Shown here: positions 32,245 to 40,683 of the stretch, piece after piece
How the letters are laid out: each line of letters begins with the position of its first letter
Position numbering within the stretch: position 1 is the stretch's first letter
Source of the DNA: Methyloversatilis thermotolerans
GTDB taxonomy: Bacteria > Pseudomonadota > Gammaproteobacteria > Burkholderiales > Rhodocyclaceae
Reading direction: 5' to 3'
DNA length: 64,000 nucleotides
Assembly: GCF_000372885.1 (NCBI RefSeq)
Contig: NZ_KB889967.1
Location: forward strand, 2,228,655-2,292,654
Notes under the pieces: generated by a model
Databases searched by the model: none
Seen by the model: only the letters and a program-made list of their open reading frames with translations
What the model was told of the DNA's origin: nothing
Position numbers and translations under genes: made by a program

Positions 32245-32898
32245 ATGGAACTGCTCGCTACCTTCATCGACATCCTGCTGCACCTCGACCGCCACCTCGC
32301 CATGCTGGTCGAGAACTATGGAGCGTGGGTGTACGCCATCCTCTTCCTCATCGTGTTCTGCGAAACCGGTCTGGTGGTCACGCCCTTCCTGCCCGGCGAT
32401 TCGCTGCTGTTCGTCGCAGGCGCGCTGGCGGCGGCCGGTGGCATGCACATCGGACTGCTCATCGTGCTGCTCATCGTCGCGGCGGTGCTCGGCGACGCGG
32501 TGAACTACAGCGTGGGGGCCTGGTTCGGGCCCAAGGTGTTCCGCTGGGAGGATTCGCGCTTCTTCAACCGTGCCGCGTTCGAACGCACACACGCGTTCTA
32601 CGAGAAGCACGGCGGCAAGACGGTCATCATCGCGCGCTTCATGCCGCTCATCCGCACCTTTGCCCCCTTCGTCGCCGGCGTGGCGCAGATGAGCTACCCG
32701 CGCTTCGCGCTGTTCAACGTGAGCGGCGCGGTGATCTGGGTGGTGTCGCTGACGCTGGCTGGCTACTGGTTCGGCAACCTGCCCTGGGTGAAGCAGAACC
32801 TGACCCTGGTCATCCTGGCCATCATCGCGATTTCACTTGCGCCACTGGCAGTGGCCTGGGTGAAGGCGAAATTCGGCGCTCCGGATCAGGCAGCCTGA
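32245..32898 (+). CDS. DedA-family membrane protein
   Basis: 217 aa inner-membrane protein with about four to five helices. ETGLVVTPFLPGDSLLFVAGALAA near residues 35-58 and FYEKHGGKTVIIARFMPLIRTFAPFVAGVAQM near 120-150 are the DedA signature, with the conserved acidic and Arg positions. The family translocates lipid carriers such as undecaprenyl phosphate. Its last 77 nt overlap the 3' end of the opposing AAA-like gene. Confidence 0.92.
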   Translation: MELLATFIDILLHLDRHLAMLVENYGAWVYAILFLIVFCETGLVVTPFLPGDSLLFVAGALAAAGGMHIGLLIVLLIVAAVLGDAVNYSVGAWFGPKVFRWEDSRFFNRAAFERTHAFYEKHGGKTVIIARFMPLIRTFAPFVAGVAQMSYPRFALFNVSGAVIWVVSLTLAGYWFGNLPWVKQNLTLVILAIIAISLAPLAVAWVKAKFGAPDQAA

Positions 32899-33346
32899 TG
32901 CGCGGCCAGCAGGCCTCAAGCGCGACGCCGTAGCGCGTCGCACCCGCCAGCACCACGACCACCCCGGCACGCTCGACGTCGGTCAGCAGGTGTTCTGCAC
33001 AGTGGTTGGCCGCCTGCCGGGCACCCGGGCTGAAGAGGGCGGCCGCCGCCTCATCGAGGTGCACGTACAGCAAGGCTGAATGCTGGCGCGCCTGTTCCAG
33101 CGACGGGCGCCAATGTTCAGCGCTCAGTGCGGCATCGTTTGCCGCTTCCAGGTCGAGGCGCAGCAAAGGCTGGTCGCGCAGGCGGGCGAGCGCCATCGCA
33201 AGCGCGTCGCACTGCACGCCCAGCCCGCCACAGATCAGCACACCGCCGCGCTCGACACGGGTGAGGCTGCGCAGAAGCCGGCCGAAGCGCAGGCTGCCGG
33301 CCCGGACACCGGGTGCACGCACGCATTCGAGCGGTTCCATCTTCAT
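32822..33346 (-). CDS. Degenerate stand-alone AAA-like domain protein
   Basis: 174 aa. The pattern follows an AAA ATPase core but with lost catalytic residues. GGVLICGGLGVQCDALAMAL sits where a P-loop GPPGTGKT would be; QPLLRLDLEA resembles the next strand; ALLYVHLDEAAAALF resembles Walker B; GVVVVLAGATRYG resembles sensor 1; and RIRLPDPERR resembles the end of the core. With no Gly-Lys-Thr it cannot bind ATP normally. A remnant or an evolved adaptor are both possible. It is convergent with dedA (77-nt overlap) and divergent from a lipoprotein gene. Confidence 0.55.
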   Translation of the reverse strand: MKMEPLECVRAPGVRAGSLRFGRLLRSLTRVERGGVLICGGLGVQCDALAMALARLRDQPLLRLDLEAANDAALSAEHWRPSLEQARQHSALLYVHLDEAAAALFSPGARQAANHCAEHLLTDVERAGVVVVLAGATRYGVALEACWPRIRLPDPERRISPSPRPLPVAQVKSR

Positions 33347-33427
33347 TGCAGAGGCCCCTGCGCAACGGATTGGTCGACATGCCATTGCGCTCACACAAAG
33401 CGGGCGCCATGGCGTACGCTGTCGGAC

Positions 33428-34162
33428 ATGGATGCCCGGTCAGCCTGCCTGCCGATTCTGCGCGCCCTGTGCTGCGCTGCGATAGCCAATTTGGTCACAG
33501 CCTGTGCCGGCAACGGCCACAAACCGGCTCCTGTGGCCGATTCCATGCATCCTAAACAGATTGTTAAAAGTGACATCGACCGCGTGCTGGAAGCTCATCA
33601 CCGGGAAATTTTTGTCACTCTCGAACGACTCGCCGACAAGCTCTATCGCCGCAATCCGAGGGAATGGAAGCACGTGGGCCTGGCAAGCCGCGAAGCGGCC
33701 CTGGCCCGGATCTTCTCGGCCGAACACGACTGGCGGCTGAAGGAATTCGACGGCCGGCGCGACATCGACGTGATGCGCATGGCGTTCGCACCGGAATTTT
33801 CCGGCGATCGGGTCGCCGCCCTCATCGTCGGCATGGGCGGCATGATCCAGACCGCCTGGGGCGATCGCAGCGAACTGTTCATCATGGACGAGCTGGATCC
33901 GCAGGCACTGTCGAACTGCGCGCGCAATATCGAGATTGCCGCCTGGAAACTGGCACAGTCCAGGGATGCCATCGGGCAGCCGCTGCTGCTGTCCAACGAG
34001 ATCACGGCCGACGGCACACGCAACCTCAGTTTCGAGCGCGAGATCGGCAAGATGATCAGCATGCTGGACATGAGTTCGCAGATCGTTGCCGACAAGAACC
34101 GCCGCGTGGTCACGCGCATCTTCCAGTCGCTGGCCACTGCCGTGTTCCTGCCTGTCCGTTGA
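33428..34162 (+). CDS. Conserved lipoprotein of unknown function
   Basis: 244 aa. The N-terminal signal ends in LVTAC, with Cys26 as the likely lipidated residue. The mature part is mainly helical, starting with SDIDRVLEAHHREIFVTLERLADKLYRRNPREW and including a small glycine-rich hydrophobic stretch (ALIVGMGGMIQTAWG, about 137-151). I do not recognise a characterised family. It lies 66 nt before purN on the same strand. Confidence 0.75.
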   Translation: MDARSACLPILRALCCAAIANLVTACAGNGHKPAPVADSMHPKQIVKSDIDRVLEAHHREIFVTLERLADKLYRRNPREWKHVGLASREAALARIFSAEHDWRLKEFDGRRDIDVMRMAFAPEFSGDRVAALIVGMGGMIQTAWGDRSELFIMDELDPQALSNCARNIEIAAWKLAQSRDAIGQPLLLSNEITADGTRNLSFEREIGKMISMLDMSSQIVADKNRRVVTRIFQSLATAVFLPVR

Positions 34163-34228
34163 TACGCCGGCAGGCGTCCTGGGCGATAATCCGGGGTCGA
34201 GCCGCTTGTCGGCACAACACCCTATCGT

Positions 34229-34870
34229 ATGAAATCCCTGGTCATCCTGATATCCGGACGTGGCAGCAATATGCGCTCCATCGTCGACGCCGGACTGTCC
34301 GCGGACATCCGCGCCGTGATCAGCAACCGTCCGGACGCGGCGGGTCTGGCCCATGCACGCGAACGCGGCATAGCGACCGCCGTCGTCGACCACATGGCAT
34401 TCCCGGATCGCGCCCATTTCGACCGCGCGCTGGCGCGCGAAATCGACCGCCATGCGCCGGATCTGGTCGTGCTCGCGGGCTTCATGCGCATCCTGACGCC
34501 GGAATTCGTCGATCATTACCGCGGCCGCATGATCAACATCCACCCGTCGCTGCTGCCCGCGTTCACCGGCCTGCATACGCATCGACGCGCGATCGAGGCC
34601 GGCTGCCGCCTGGCCGGTGCGACGGTGCATTTCGTCACCGGCGAACTGGATGGCGGTCCCATCATTGCGCAGGCCGCGGTGCCGGTGCTGCAGGACGACA
34701 CGGAGGACGCGCTGGCGGCACGCGTGCTCGCCCAGGAGCACATCCTCTATCCTCAGGTCGTACGCTGGTTCATCGACGAAAGGCTCGCCCTGCGCGACGG
34801 CCGCGTCCATCTGCACGGCGAAGCGACGCCCTCATCGGCCGCGCTGCGCGTACCGGCGACGGATGTCTGA
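34229..34870 (+). CDS. purN: Phosphoribosylglycinamide formyltransferase PurN
   Basis: 213 aa folate-dependent GAR transformylase of purine synthesis. ILISGRGSNMRSI at residues 7-19 binds the phosphate. VLAGFMRILTPEFV, INIHPSLLPAFTGLHTH (catalytic Asn/His) and GATVHFVTGELDGGPIIAQ (catalytic Asp) are intact. It is the first gene of a five-gene chain in which every junction overlaps; the next gene overlaps it by 8 nt. Confidence 0.96.
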   Translation: MKSLVILISGRGSNMRSIVDAGLSADIRAVISNRPDAAGLAHARERGIATAVVDHMAFPDRAHFDRALAREIDRHAPDLVVLAGFMRILTPEFVDHYRGRMINIHPSLLPAFTGLHTHRRAIEAGCRLAGATVHFVTGELDGGPIIAQAAVPVLQDDTEDALAARVLAQEHILYPQVVRWFIDERLALRDGRVHLHGEATPSSAALRVPATDV

Positions 34871-36059
34871 GCGGCTCACGCGCGGCCGCCTCATGGCGGC
34901 CCTGCTGCTGTCCCTGCTGCTGCACGCACTGCTTCTCGGTGGCCTGGCGCGCTTTGACCACGTACGCGACATGATGCCGGTGGAACCCATTACCGCAGTA
35001 CTGCTTCCCCCTCCGCCCGCGCCAAGGCCGCCACCGGCGCAACCGCCCGCGCCTGAGGCAAAGCCGGTGCCGGTAGCGAAGCAGGAGAGGCCGGTTCGCA
35101 CGCCACCGGCGACAACGCTTCCGGCGCCGACCGTTCCCCGCTCCGGCACGGCGATCGAGCAGGCGTCGGTTCCGCCCGAGGGAGAAGCGAGCACGACGAA
35201 CGAGAACGACGGTCGGATGCAGGCCGCGGCGCGCATCGAGCGGGATGGAGACATCACCGATCGCCCCAAGGACGGGCCGGTCATGGACAATGCGGAGCAA
35301 CTGTCGCCCCTGAATGCGCTGATCGGCGAGGCCGAACTCGAATTCGATGTCTATCGGAACGGCTCCCTGCACCTGGGACGGACCCACTACCAGTGGGCCC
35401 ATGACGGCAGCCGCTACCGCATCGACACGGTGACCGAAACGACCGGTCTCGCCGGCCTGCTGAAACCGCTGCGCATCGAGCAGCGCAGCGAAGGCATGCT
35501 GGACGCCCGGGGCATTCAGCCGCAACGTTATGTGCAGACCGCGAGCCAGGCCAAACCACCGCCGGAAGAGGTGATATTCGACCGCGACGCGGGTCGCTTG
35601 TCCCTGCGCAGCGGCGACCGGCTCAGCAGCGACGAACTCGCGCCGGCGACACAGGACATGGTGAGCCTGTGGCTGGAAATCATCTGGCGCGCCCAGGAAG
35701 GCGGCGAATTCGACTTCGCAGTCGCCAACGGCCGCCGCAGCGCACCACGCTGGTTCGTACCGGACGACGAGCTGTCCAGCCTGGAAACCGGCCTTGGTCG
35801 GCTGCTGGTCAAGCACATTCATGTGCGCGCACTGCCCGGCGACAACCAGGTCGACGTCTGGCTGGCGCCCAATCTGCGCTGGCTGCCGGTGCGCATCCTG
35901 TTTACCGACCGCAAGGGCGAAACCTATGATCAACGCATCCGCCGGATGTCCTTTGCCGGCCAGACCCTGAGCGCGCAGGACACACGCGCATCTGCGCCAG
36001 CCGGCGAACGCGCTGCGCCGCCGGCTTTCGATTCCGACGTTCCCATATTCCTGCGATGA
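34863..36059 (+). CDS. DUF3108 protein with TonB-like N-terminus
   Basis: 398 aa. A cytoplasmic tip, one TM helix (about 11-29) and a Pro/Ala-rich periplasmic spacer (about 45-110) recall TonB architecture. The C-terminal 240 residues (AELEFDVYRNGSLHLGRTHYQW onward) form a DUF3108 domain, which likely folds as an antiparallel beta structure in the periplasm. The function is unknown; similar proteins commonly sit beside purN in betaproteobacteria. It overlaps purN by 8 nt and the next gene by 4 nt. Confidence 0.8.
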   Translation: MSERLTRGRLMAALLLSLLLHALLLGGLARFDHVRDMMPVEPITAVLLPPPPAPRPPPAQPPAPEAKPVPVAKQERPVRTPPATTLPAPTVPRSGTAIEQASVPPEGEASTTNENDGRMQAAARIERDGDITDRPKDGPVMDNAEQLSPLNALIGEAELEFDVYRNGSLHLGRTHYQWAHDGSRYRIDTVTETTGLAGLLKPLRIEQRSEGMLDARGIQPQRYVQTASQAKPPPEEVIFDRDAGRLSLRSGDRLSSDELAPATQDMVSLWLEIIWRAQEGGEFDFAVANGRRSAPRWFVPDDELSSLETGLGRLLVKHIHVRALPGDNQVDVWLAPNLRWLPVRILFTDRKGETYDQRIRRMSFAGQTLSAQDTRASAPAGERAAPPAFDSDVPIFLR

Positions 36060-37339
36060 AACCCACCGACAAACTGATCGATGCCACGGCCGACGTACTG
36101 GCCCGGCTGCTGCGCTTCGAATACCCTGCCGATGGCGTCCTGTCGGCCTATTTCCGGGAACAGCGCGCACTGCAGTCGCGCGACCGCGCCTTCATAGCGG
36201 AGCACGCCTATCTGGTGCTGCGCCGGCTGCGCTGGCTGCGCGCCATCGCCGGCCAGAATGCCGGGCCGCGCAAGCTGCTCATCGCGGCGCTCGCCCGCAT
36301 CGAAGGGCTGGGGCTGAAACAGCTCGCTCCCGCGGTGTCGCGCAATGAGGCACAGTGGCTGGAGAGCCTGCCACCGAGCCGCGCGGACGAACTGTCCCTG
36401 GGAGAACGCACCGATCTGCCCGACTGGGTGATCGAGCGGCTGTCGGCACGCATGGACGAAGCCTCGCTTCTGTCGCTGGCACGCGCACTCAACCAGCAAG
36501 CGCCGCTGGATCTGCGCGTGAACCTGATGAAAAGCGATCGCGAGGCCGTTGCCGCCACGCTGGCCAACAACGGCATCACGGCAGAAGCCGGTCGCTGGTC
36601 GCCGTGGGCGCTGCGTCTGGCCGAGCGCCCGGCGCTGACGAAGAACCCGCTGTACGAAAAGGGCATCGTCGAAGTGCAGGACGAAGGCAGTCAGTTGCTC
36701 GCACTGCTGCTGGCGCCCAAGCGCGGCGAAATGGTGGTCGATTTCTGCGCCGGCGCAGGCGGCAAGACACTGGCCCTCGGCGCGATGATGCGGTCGACCG
36801 GTCGCCTCTACGCCTTCGACGTATCGGAAAAACGCCTGCTCAAGATGCGCCCGCGGGTCGCGCGGTCCGGACTGTCGAACGTGCACCCGGTGCTGATAGA
36901 CAGCGAAACCGATATCAAGGTGAAGCGGCTGGCGGGGAAGATTGATCGGGTACTGGTCGATGCGCCCTGCTCCGGCCTCGGCACCCTGCGCCGCAACCCC
37001 GACCTGAAATGGCGACAGACGCCGGCAGCGGTCGACGAGCTGCGCGCCAAGCAGGCATCGATACTGGCCGCGGCCGCGCGGCTGGTAAAGCCTGGCGGCC
37101 GGCTGGTCTATGCCACGTGCAGTCTGCTGGACGAGGAAAACCGGGCCATCGTCGATGACTTCCTGGAGCGCCACACCGACTTCGTCAGACAACCGGCAAA
37201 TGCCCTGCTGGCCGCCGCGCGCGTCGAACTCGATACCGGCGTCGACCTGGAACTGCGTCCCGACCAGCATGGTACGGATGGTTTCTATGCCGCGGTGCTC
37301 GAACGCGTCATTCCCGGTAAACAAGGAGAACCTTCGTGA
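36056..37339 (+). CDS. RsmB/NOP-family RNA cytosine-C5 methyltransferase
   Basis: 427 aa. The N-terminal half is the NusB-like/RsmB N-domain region. The SAM domain begins near residue 220 with VVDFCAGAGGKTLALGAMM. The catalytic pair is visible: motif IV DAPCSGLGTLRRNPDLKW and motif VI YATCSLLDEEN, both with their cysteines. The exact rRNA target cannot be read; the canonical RsmB (C967) is one option. Starts by ATGA overlap with DUF3108. Confidence 0.87.
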   Translation: MKPTDKLIDATADVLARLLRFEYPADGVLSAYFREQRALQSRDRAFIAEHAYLVLRRLRWLRAIAGQNAGPRKLLIAALARIEGLGLKQLAPAVSRNEAQWLESLPPSRADELSLGERTDLPDWVIERLSARMDEASLLSLARALNQQAPLDLRVNLMKSDREAVAATLANNGITAEAGRWSPWALRLAERPALTKNPLYEKGIVEVQDEGSQLLALLLAPKRGEMVVDFCAGAGGKTLALGAMMRSTGRLYAFDVSEKRLLKMRPRVARSGLSNVHPVLIDSETDIKVKRLAGKIDRVLVDAPCSGLGTLRRNPDLKWRQTPAAVDELRAKQASILAAAARLVKPGGRLVYATCSLLDEENRAIVDDFLERHTDFVRQPANALLAAARVELDTGVDLELRPDQHGTDGFYAAVLERVIPGKQGEPS

Positions 37340-37938
37340 TTTCACGCCTGCGCGGCCCGCTCTGCGGCCTGATCGGAACACTGCTCATCGCGCTGCCCGC
37401 GCCCGCGTTCGCCGGCGCAAACCTGCCGGCGGAAGGCCGCGTGGAAGTCGGCTTCGCGCCCTGGGACGATGTGGAGAGGCTGGTGATGGACCAGATCGAC
37501 GGCGCGCGCCAGGCGATCTATGTCCAGGCCTACACGCTCACCAGCCGCAACATCGTGAAAACCCTGATCGCGGCAGCGGAACGCGGCGTGCGGGTCGAGG
37601 TGGTGGCGGACCGGGACAAGGTGCTCAAGGACGAACGCAGCGCCTTGCCGCGCGCCGCCGGCAACGGCATCGCCCTGTGGCTGGATGGCAACCATGCGGC
37701 CGCCCACAGCAAGGTGATGATCATTGACCCGGATGGCAAGGAGCCCGTCGTGGTGACCGGCTCGTACAACTTCAGCCACTCGGGCAAGTCGGAAAACGCG
37801 GAAAACGTGCTGATCCTGACCGGCCACCGCGCACTCGCCCGGAGCTATCTCGACAACTGGAAAAGACATCGCGCACAGTCGGTCAGCTTCGCCGATGCGG
37901 TCGTCCAGACCCGGGCACAGGAACCGGCAAGGCCATGA
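37336..37938 (+). CDS. Exported single-HKD phospholipase D-family nuclease
   Basis: 200 aa. A signal peptide (residues 1-26, ending AFAGA) is followed by one PLD domain with the complete motif HSKVMIIDPDG...TGSYNFSHSGKSENAEN. One HKD motif per chain implies dimerisation to form the active site, as in the Nuc/EndA nucleases. Periplasmic nucleic-acid hydrolysis is the likeliest role. The start is a GTG overlapping the previous stop, with AAGGAGA upstream. Confidence 0.85.
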   Translation: MISRLRGPLCGLIGTLLIALPAPAFAGANLPAEGRVEVGFAPWDDVERLVMDQIDGARQAIYVQAYTLTSRNIVKTLIAAAERGVRVEVVADRDKVLKDERSALPRAAGNGIALWLDGNHAAAHSKVMIIDPDGKEPVVVTGSYNFSHSGKSENAENVLILTGHRALARSYLDNWKRHRAQSVSFADAVVQTRAQEPARP

Positions 37939-39236
37939 CCGGTATTCCATTCGATGCATTGCTGCACATGCTGTCGCTGGACAGCACGCGCATCGAGCTG
38001 GCGATCATTGCGCTCATCCTGCTCGCGGCAGGAGGTCTATCCCGCCATCTGAAACGGCGCCAGCGCAGCAGCGCTGGCGCCAGTTCGCTCGGCACCGCGG
38101 CCCGGCTGGGCGTGGATGGTCTGCAGCGCCTGCTGTTCCCGCTCACCGGCATCGCACTGCTGTCCCTGGGCAGCGCGATCTACACCGCGACCCACGAAAG
38201 ACCGGTGCTGATGCATCTGGTGATCGCCATGCTGTTCGCCATGGGCGTGATACGCATGATCGTATTCGCCCTGCGTCAGGTGTTTTCGCCGGCGGGCTGG
38301 CTGAGCACCTTCGAATTCCTCATCGGCCTCACCATCTGGACCGCGTGGGCGCTGCACGCACTGGACATCCTGCCCGAGGTGATCGAATGGCTGGATCACC
38401 AGCAGGTGGCACTGGGCAAGCAGAAACTGTCGGTGTGGGCGCTGCTCCAGGGCGGCGCGTGGGTCATGGTTACCCTGACCGTGGCGATATGGCTGTCGGC
38501 CTCGGTCGAGCGCAAACTGATGCGCGCACCGATGGACAGCAATCTGCGCATCGTGCTGGCGCGGCTGTCCAAGGTGGCCCTTGTATTCCTTGCGCTGATG
38601 GTCACGCTGCCGCTGGTCGGCATAGACCTCACCGCACTGTCGGTATTCGGCGGTGCGCTGGGTGTGGGGCTGGGCTTCGGCCTGCAGAAGATCATGGCCA
38701 ATTACGTGTCGGGCTTCATCATCCTGCTCGACCGTTCCATCCGCATCGGCGACCTCATTTCGGTGGCCGGCGAACGCGGTCAGGTGCAGCAGATCACCAC
38801 GCGTTACACCGTCCTGCGCAGCCCTTCGGGCATACAGTCCATCGTGCCGAACGAAACCCTGGTCAGCTCGGTCGTACAGAACGAGGGCTTGTCAGATCGC
38901 GAAGTCAGACTGGCGATGACCGTGCAGGTCGCTTACTCGACAGATGTGGAACGCGCGCTGGCCATCATCGAGGAATGTGCACACGCGCACGAGCGGGTGC
39001 GCCCCGAACCGGTGCCCAAGGCCTTTCTCCACTCTTTCGGGGATTCAGGCATCAATCTCGAACTGGGCGTCTGGATCACCGACCCCGAGAACGGTACCCT
39101 GGCCATCCGCTCGGCAGTCCAGCTCGAGATATTGCGGCGCTTTCGCGAGGAGGGGATTGAAATTCCCTTCCCGCAACGCGAGATACGTTTATTGAACCCT
39201 CCACCCGCGGCTCCAGCGTGTGACGCCGGGCCTTGA
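37935..39236 (+). CDS. MscS-family mechanosensitive channel
   Basis: 433 aa. Five or so TM helices lead to the pore helix GGALGVGLGFGLQKIMANYVSGFIILLDRSIRIGDLI (about 238-275) and the cytoplasmic beta domain VAGERGQVQQITTRYTVLRSPSGIQSIVPN. This is the long-N-terminus type of MscS family member, larger than E. coli MscS (286 aa). It should relieve hypo-osmotic pressure. Last gene of the five-gene overlapping operon. Confidence 0.92.
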   Translation: MTGIPFDALLHMLSLDSTRIELAIIALILLAAGGLSRHLKRRQRSSAGASSLGTAARLGVDGLQRLLFPLTGIALLSLGSAIYTATHERPVLMHLVIAMLFAMGVIRMIVFALRQVFSPAGWLSTFEFLIGLTIWTAWALHALDILPEVIEWLDHQQVALGKQKLSVWALLQGGAWVMVTLTVAIWLSASVERKLMRAPMDSNLRIVLARLSKVALVFLALMVTLPLVGIDLTALSVFGGALGVGLGFGLQKIMANYVSGFIILLDRSIRIGDLISVAGERGQVQQITTRYTVLRSPSGIQSIVPNETLVSSVVQNEGLSDREVRLAMTVQVAYSTDVERALAIIEECAHAHERVRPEPVPKAFLHSFGDSGINLELGVWITDPENGTLAIRSAVQLEILRRFREEGIEIPFPQREIRLLNPPPAAPACDAGP

Positions 39237-39247
39237 CGCTGCGCAAA

Positions 39248-39275
39248 TTGACCGCTAGCCGCGGTCGCGTAGAAT
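39248..39275 (+). promoter_or_regulatory. Desaturase promoter with embedded dyad
   Basis: -35 TTGACC (39248-39253) and -10 TAGAAT (39270-39275) are separated by 16 bp, a good sigma-70 match. The dyad GACCGC-TAGCC-GCGGTC (39250-39266) overlaps the -35 and fills most of the spacer, a natural place for a repressor. It lies directly after mscS, so the desaturase is a separate transcription unit. Confidence 0.65.
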
Positions 39276-39297
39276 CCGTTACTTCACTTCGTGTCCC

Positions 39298-39314
39298 AAG
39301 GAATATCCTTAATG
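39298..39314 (+). promoter_or_regulatory. Desaturase ribosome site in a small hairpin
   Basis: The Shine-Dalgarno-like AAGGA (39298-39302) is followed after 3 nt by its exact complement TCCTT (39306-39310), just before the ATG at 39312. A five-pair hairpin would hide the ribosome site. The stem is short, so it could melt readily; this is a structural possibility, not proof of control. Confidence 0.4.
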
Positions 39315-40487
39315 TTGACTGGTCTTATCGACCTGCCCTGGTGGGGCTATATCGTCGTCACCCTGGTCATGACGCACATCACGATCGCGGCGGTCACGAT
39401 CTATCTGCATCGCCATCAGGCGCACCGGGCGCTCGAACTGCACCCCATCCCCAGCCATTTCTTCCGCTTCTGGCTGTGGATGACGACAGGCATGGTGACC
39501 AAGGAGTGGGCGGCGATCCATCGCAAGCACCACGCCAAGTGCGAAACGCCGGAAGATCCGCACAGCCCTCAGGTGCTCGGACTGAAGAAGGTGGTGTCGG
39601 AAGGTGCCGAACTTTACCGGAGTGAAGCGAAGAACGAGGAAACGCTGAAGCGCTACGGCCACGGTACGCCGGACGACTGGATGGAGCGCAATGTGTATAC
39701 GCCGCGTTCCGGTCTGGGCATACGCATCATGCTGATCGTGAACCTGCTGCTGTTCGGACCGATAGGTCTGACCATCTGGGCGGTACAGATGGCGTGGATC
39801 CCGTTCTGGGCCGCCGGCATCGTCAATGGCGTCGGTCACTACTGGGGCTATCGCAATTACGACTGCTCGGATGCGGCCACCAACCTCGTGCCGTGGGGCA
39901 TCATCATCGGCGGCGAGGAGCTTCACAACAATCACCATGCCTTCGCGACTTCGGCCAAACTGTCATCGAAGTGGTACGAATTCGATATCGGCTGGATGTA
40001 TATCCGCATCCTTGAAATGCTGGGGCTGGCCAAGGCCAAGAAGACCATCCCGCAGCCGCGCTTCGAAGCACGCAACGTGATTGACACGCACACGCTGGAA
40101 GCCATCATTACCCACCGCTACGACGTGATGACCCGCTACATGAAGTCACTGCGTTCGATCTATGCGGAAGAAGTCGAGAAGCTGCGCAAGACCCATGCAG
40201 CGCTGGCCGATGGCGACCGCTTCAGCCGCTTCAAGCGCTGGCTGACACGCGGCGAAAATGCGCAGCCTGCGGGCGATGACGCGGAAATGGAATCGGTGCT
40301 CGCTCACAGCAGCCGACTGGCCACCGTGCACGCGATGCGTCAGGAGCTGATTTCCCTGTGGGCACGCTCCACCGCCTCCAGCGAACAGTTGCTCAAACAG
40401 TTGCAGGACTGGTGCGCACGGGCTGAATCAAGCGGCATCAAGCAACTTCAGGATTTCTCGATGCGTCTCAAGACTTACGCGATCTGA
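39312..40487 (+). CDS. desA: DesA-type fatty-acid desaturase
   Basis: 391 aa membrane di-iron desaturase acting on phospholipid acyl chains. The His boxes are HRHQAH (33-38), HRKHH (70-74) and HNNHH (205-209), with hydrophobic helices between them. The architecture resembles Pseudomonas DesA, a delta-9 desaturase. A long C-terminal helical tail (about 270-391), including WCARAESSGIKQLQDFSMRLKTY, follows the catalytic part and recalls the C-terminal region of ISL3-type transposases. The ATG at 39312 has AAGGA at the right distance; a GTG 21 nt upstream lacks one. Confidence 0.9.
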   Translation: MLTGLIDLPWWGYIVVTLVMTHITIAAVTIYLHRHQAHRALELHPIPSHFFRFWLWMTTGMVTKEWAAIHRKHHAKCETPEDPHSPQVLGLKKVVSEGAELYRSEAKNEETLKRYGHGTPDDWMERNVYTPRSGLGIRIMLIVNLLLFGPIGLTIWAVQMAWIPFWAAGIVNGVGHYWGYRNYDCSDAATNLVPWGIIIGGEELHNNHHAFATSAKLSSKWYEFDIGWMYIRILEMLGLAKAKKTIPQPRFEARNVIDTHTLEAIITHRYDVMTRYMKSLRSIYAEEVEKLRKTHAALADGDRFSRFKRWLTRGENAQPAGDDAEMESVLAHSSRLATVHAMRQELISLWARSTASSEQLLKQLQDWCARAESSGIKQLQDFSMRLKTYAI

Positions 40488-40509
40488 TTCGCATCCGCCG
40501 CACCCGAGA

Positions 40510-40540
40510 AGCCGGAAGTGCTCCGCACTTCCGGCTTTTT
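40510..40540 (+). terminator. Intrinsic terminator of the desaturase gene
   Basis: Perfect 12-bp stem AGCCGGAAGTGC/GCACTTCCGGCT around TCC, followed by a T-run (40536-40540), 22 nt after the stop codon. Confidence 0.92.
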
Positions 40541-40683
40541 ACTTGGATCAAACCAAATGGCGGTTCGACGCTCAAAATAATGTACGGATAGCCGATAGAA
40601 TCTGCATGGACGCAGTTTCGGAACAGTTGAGCCAGGCCGTTACCGTGGCGGTAGCGGTCGATAACAACGAGAAGGAGTCAAGG

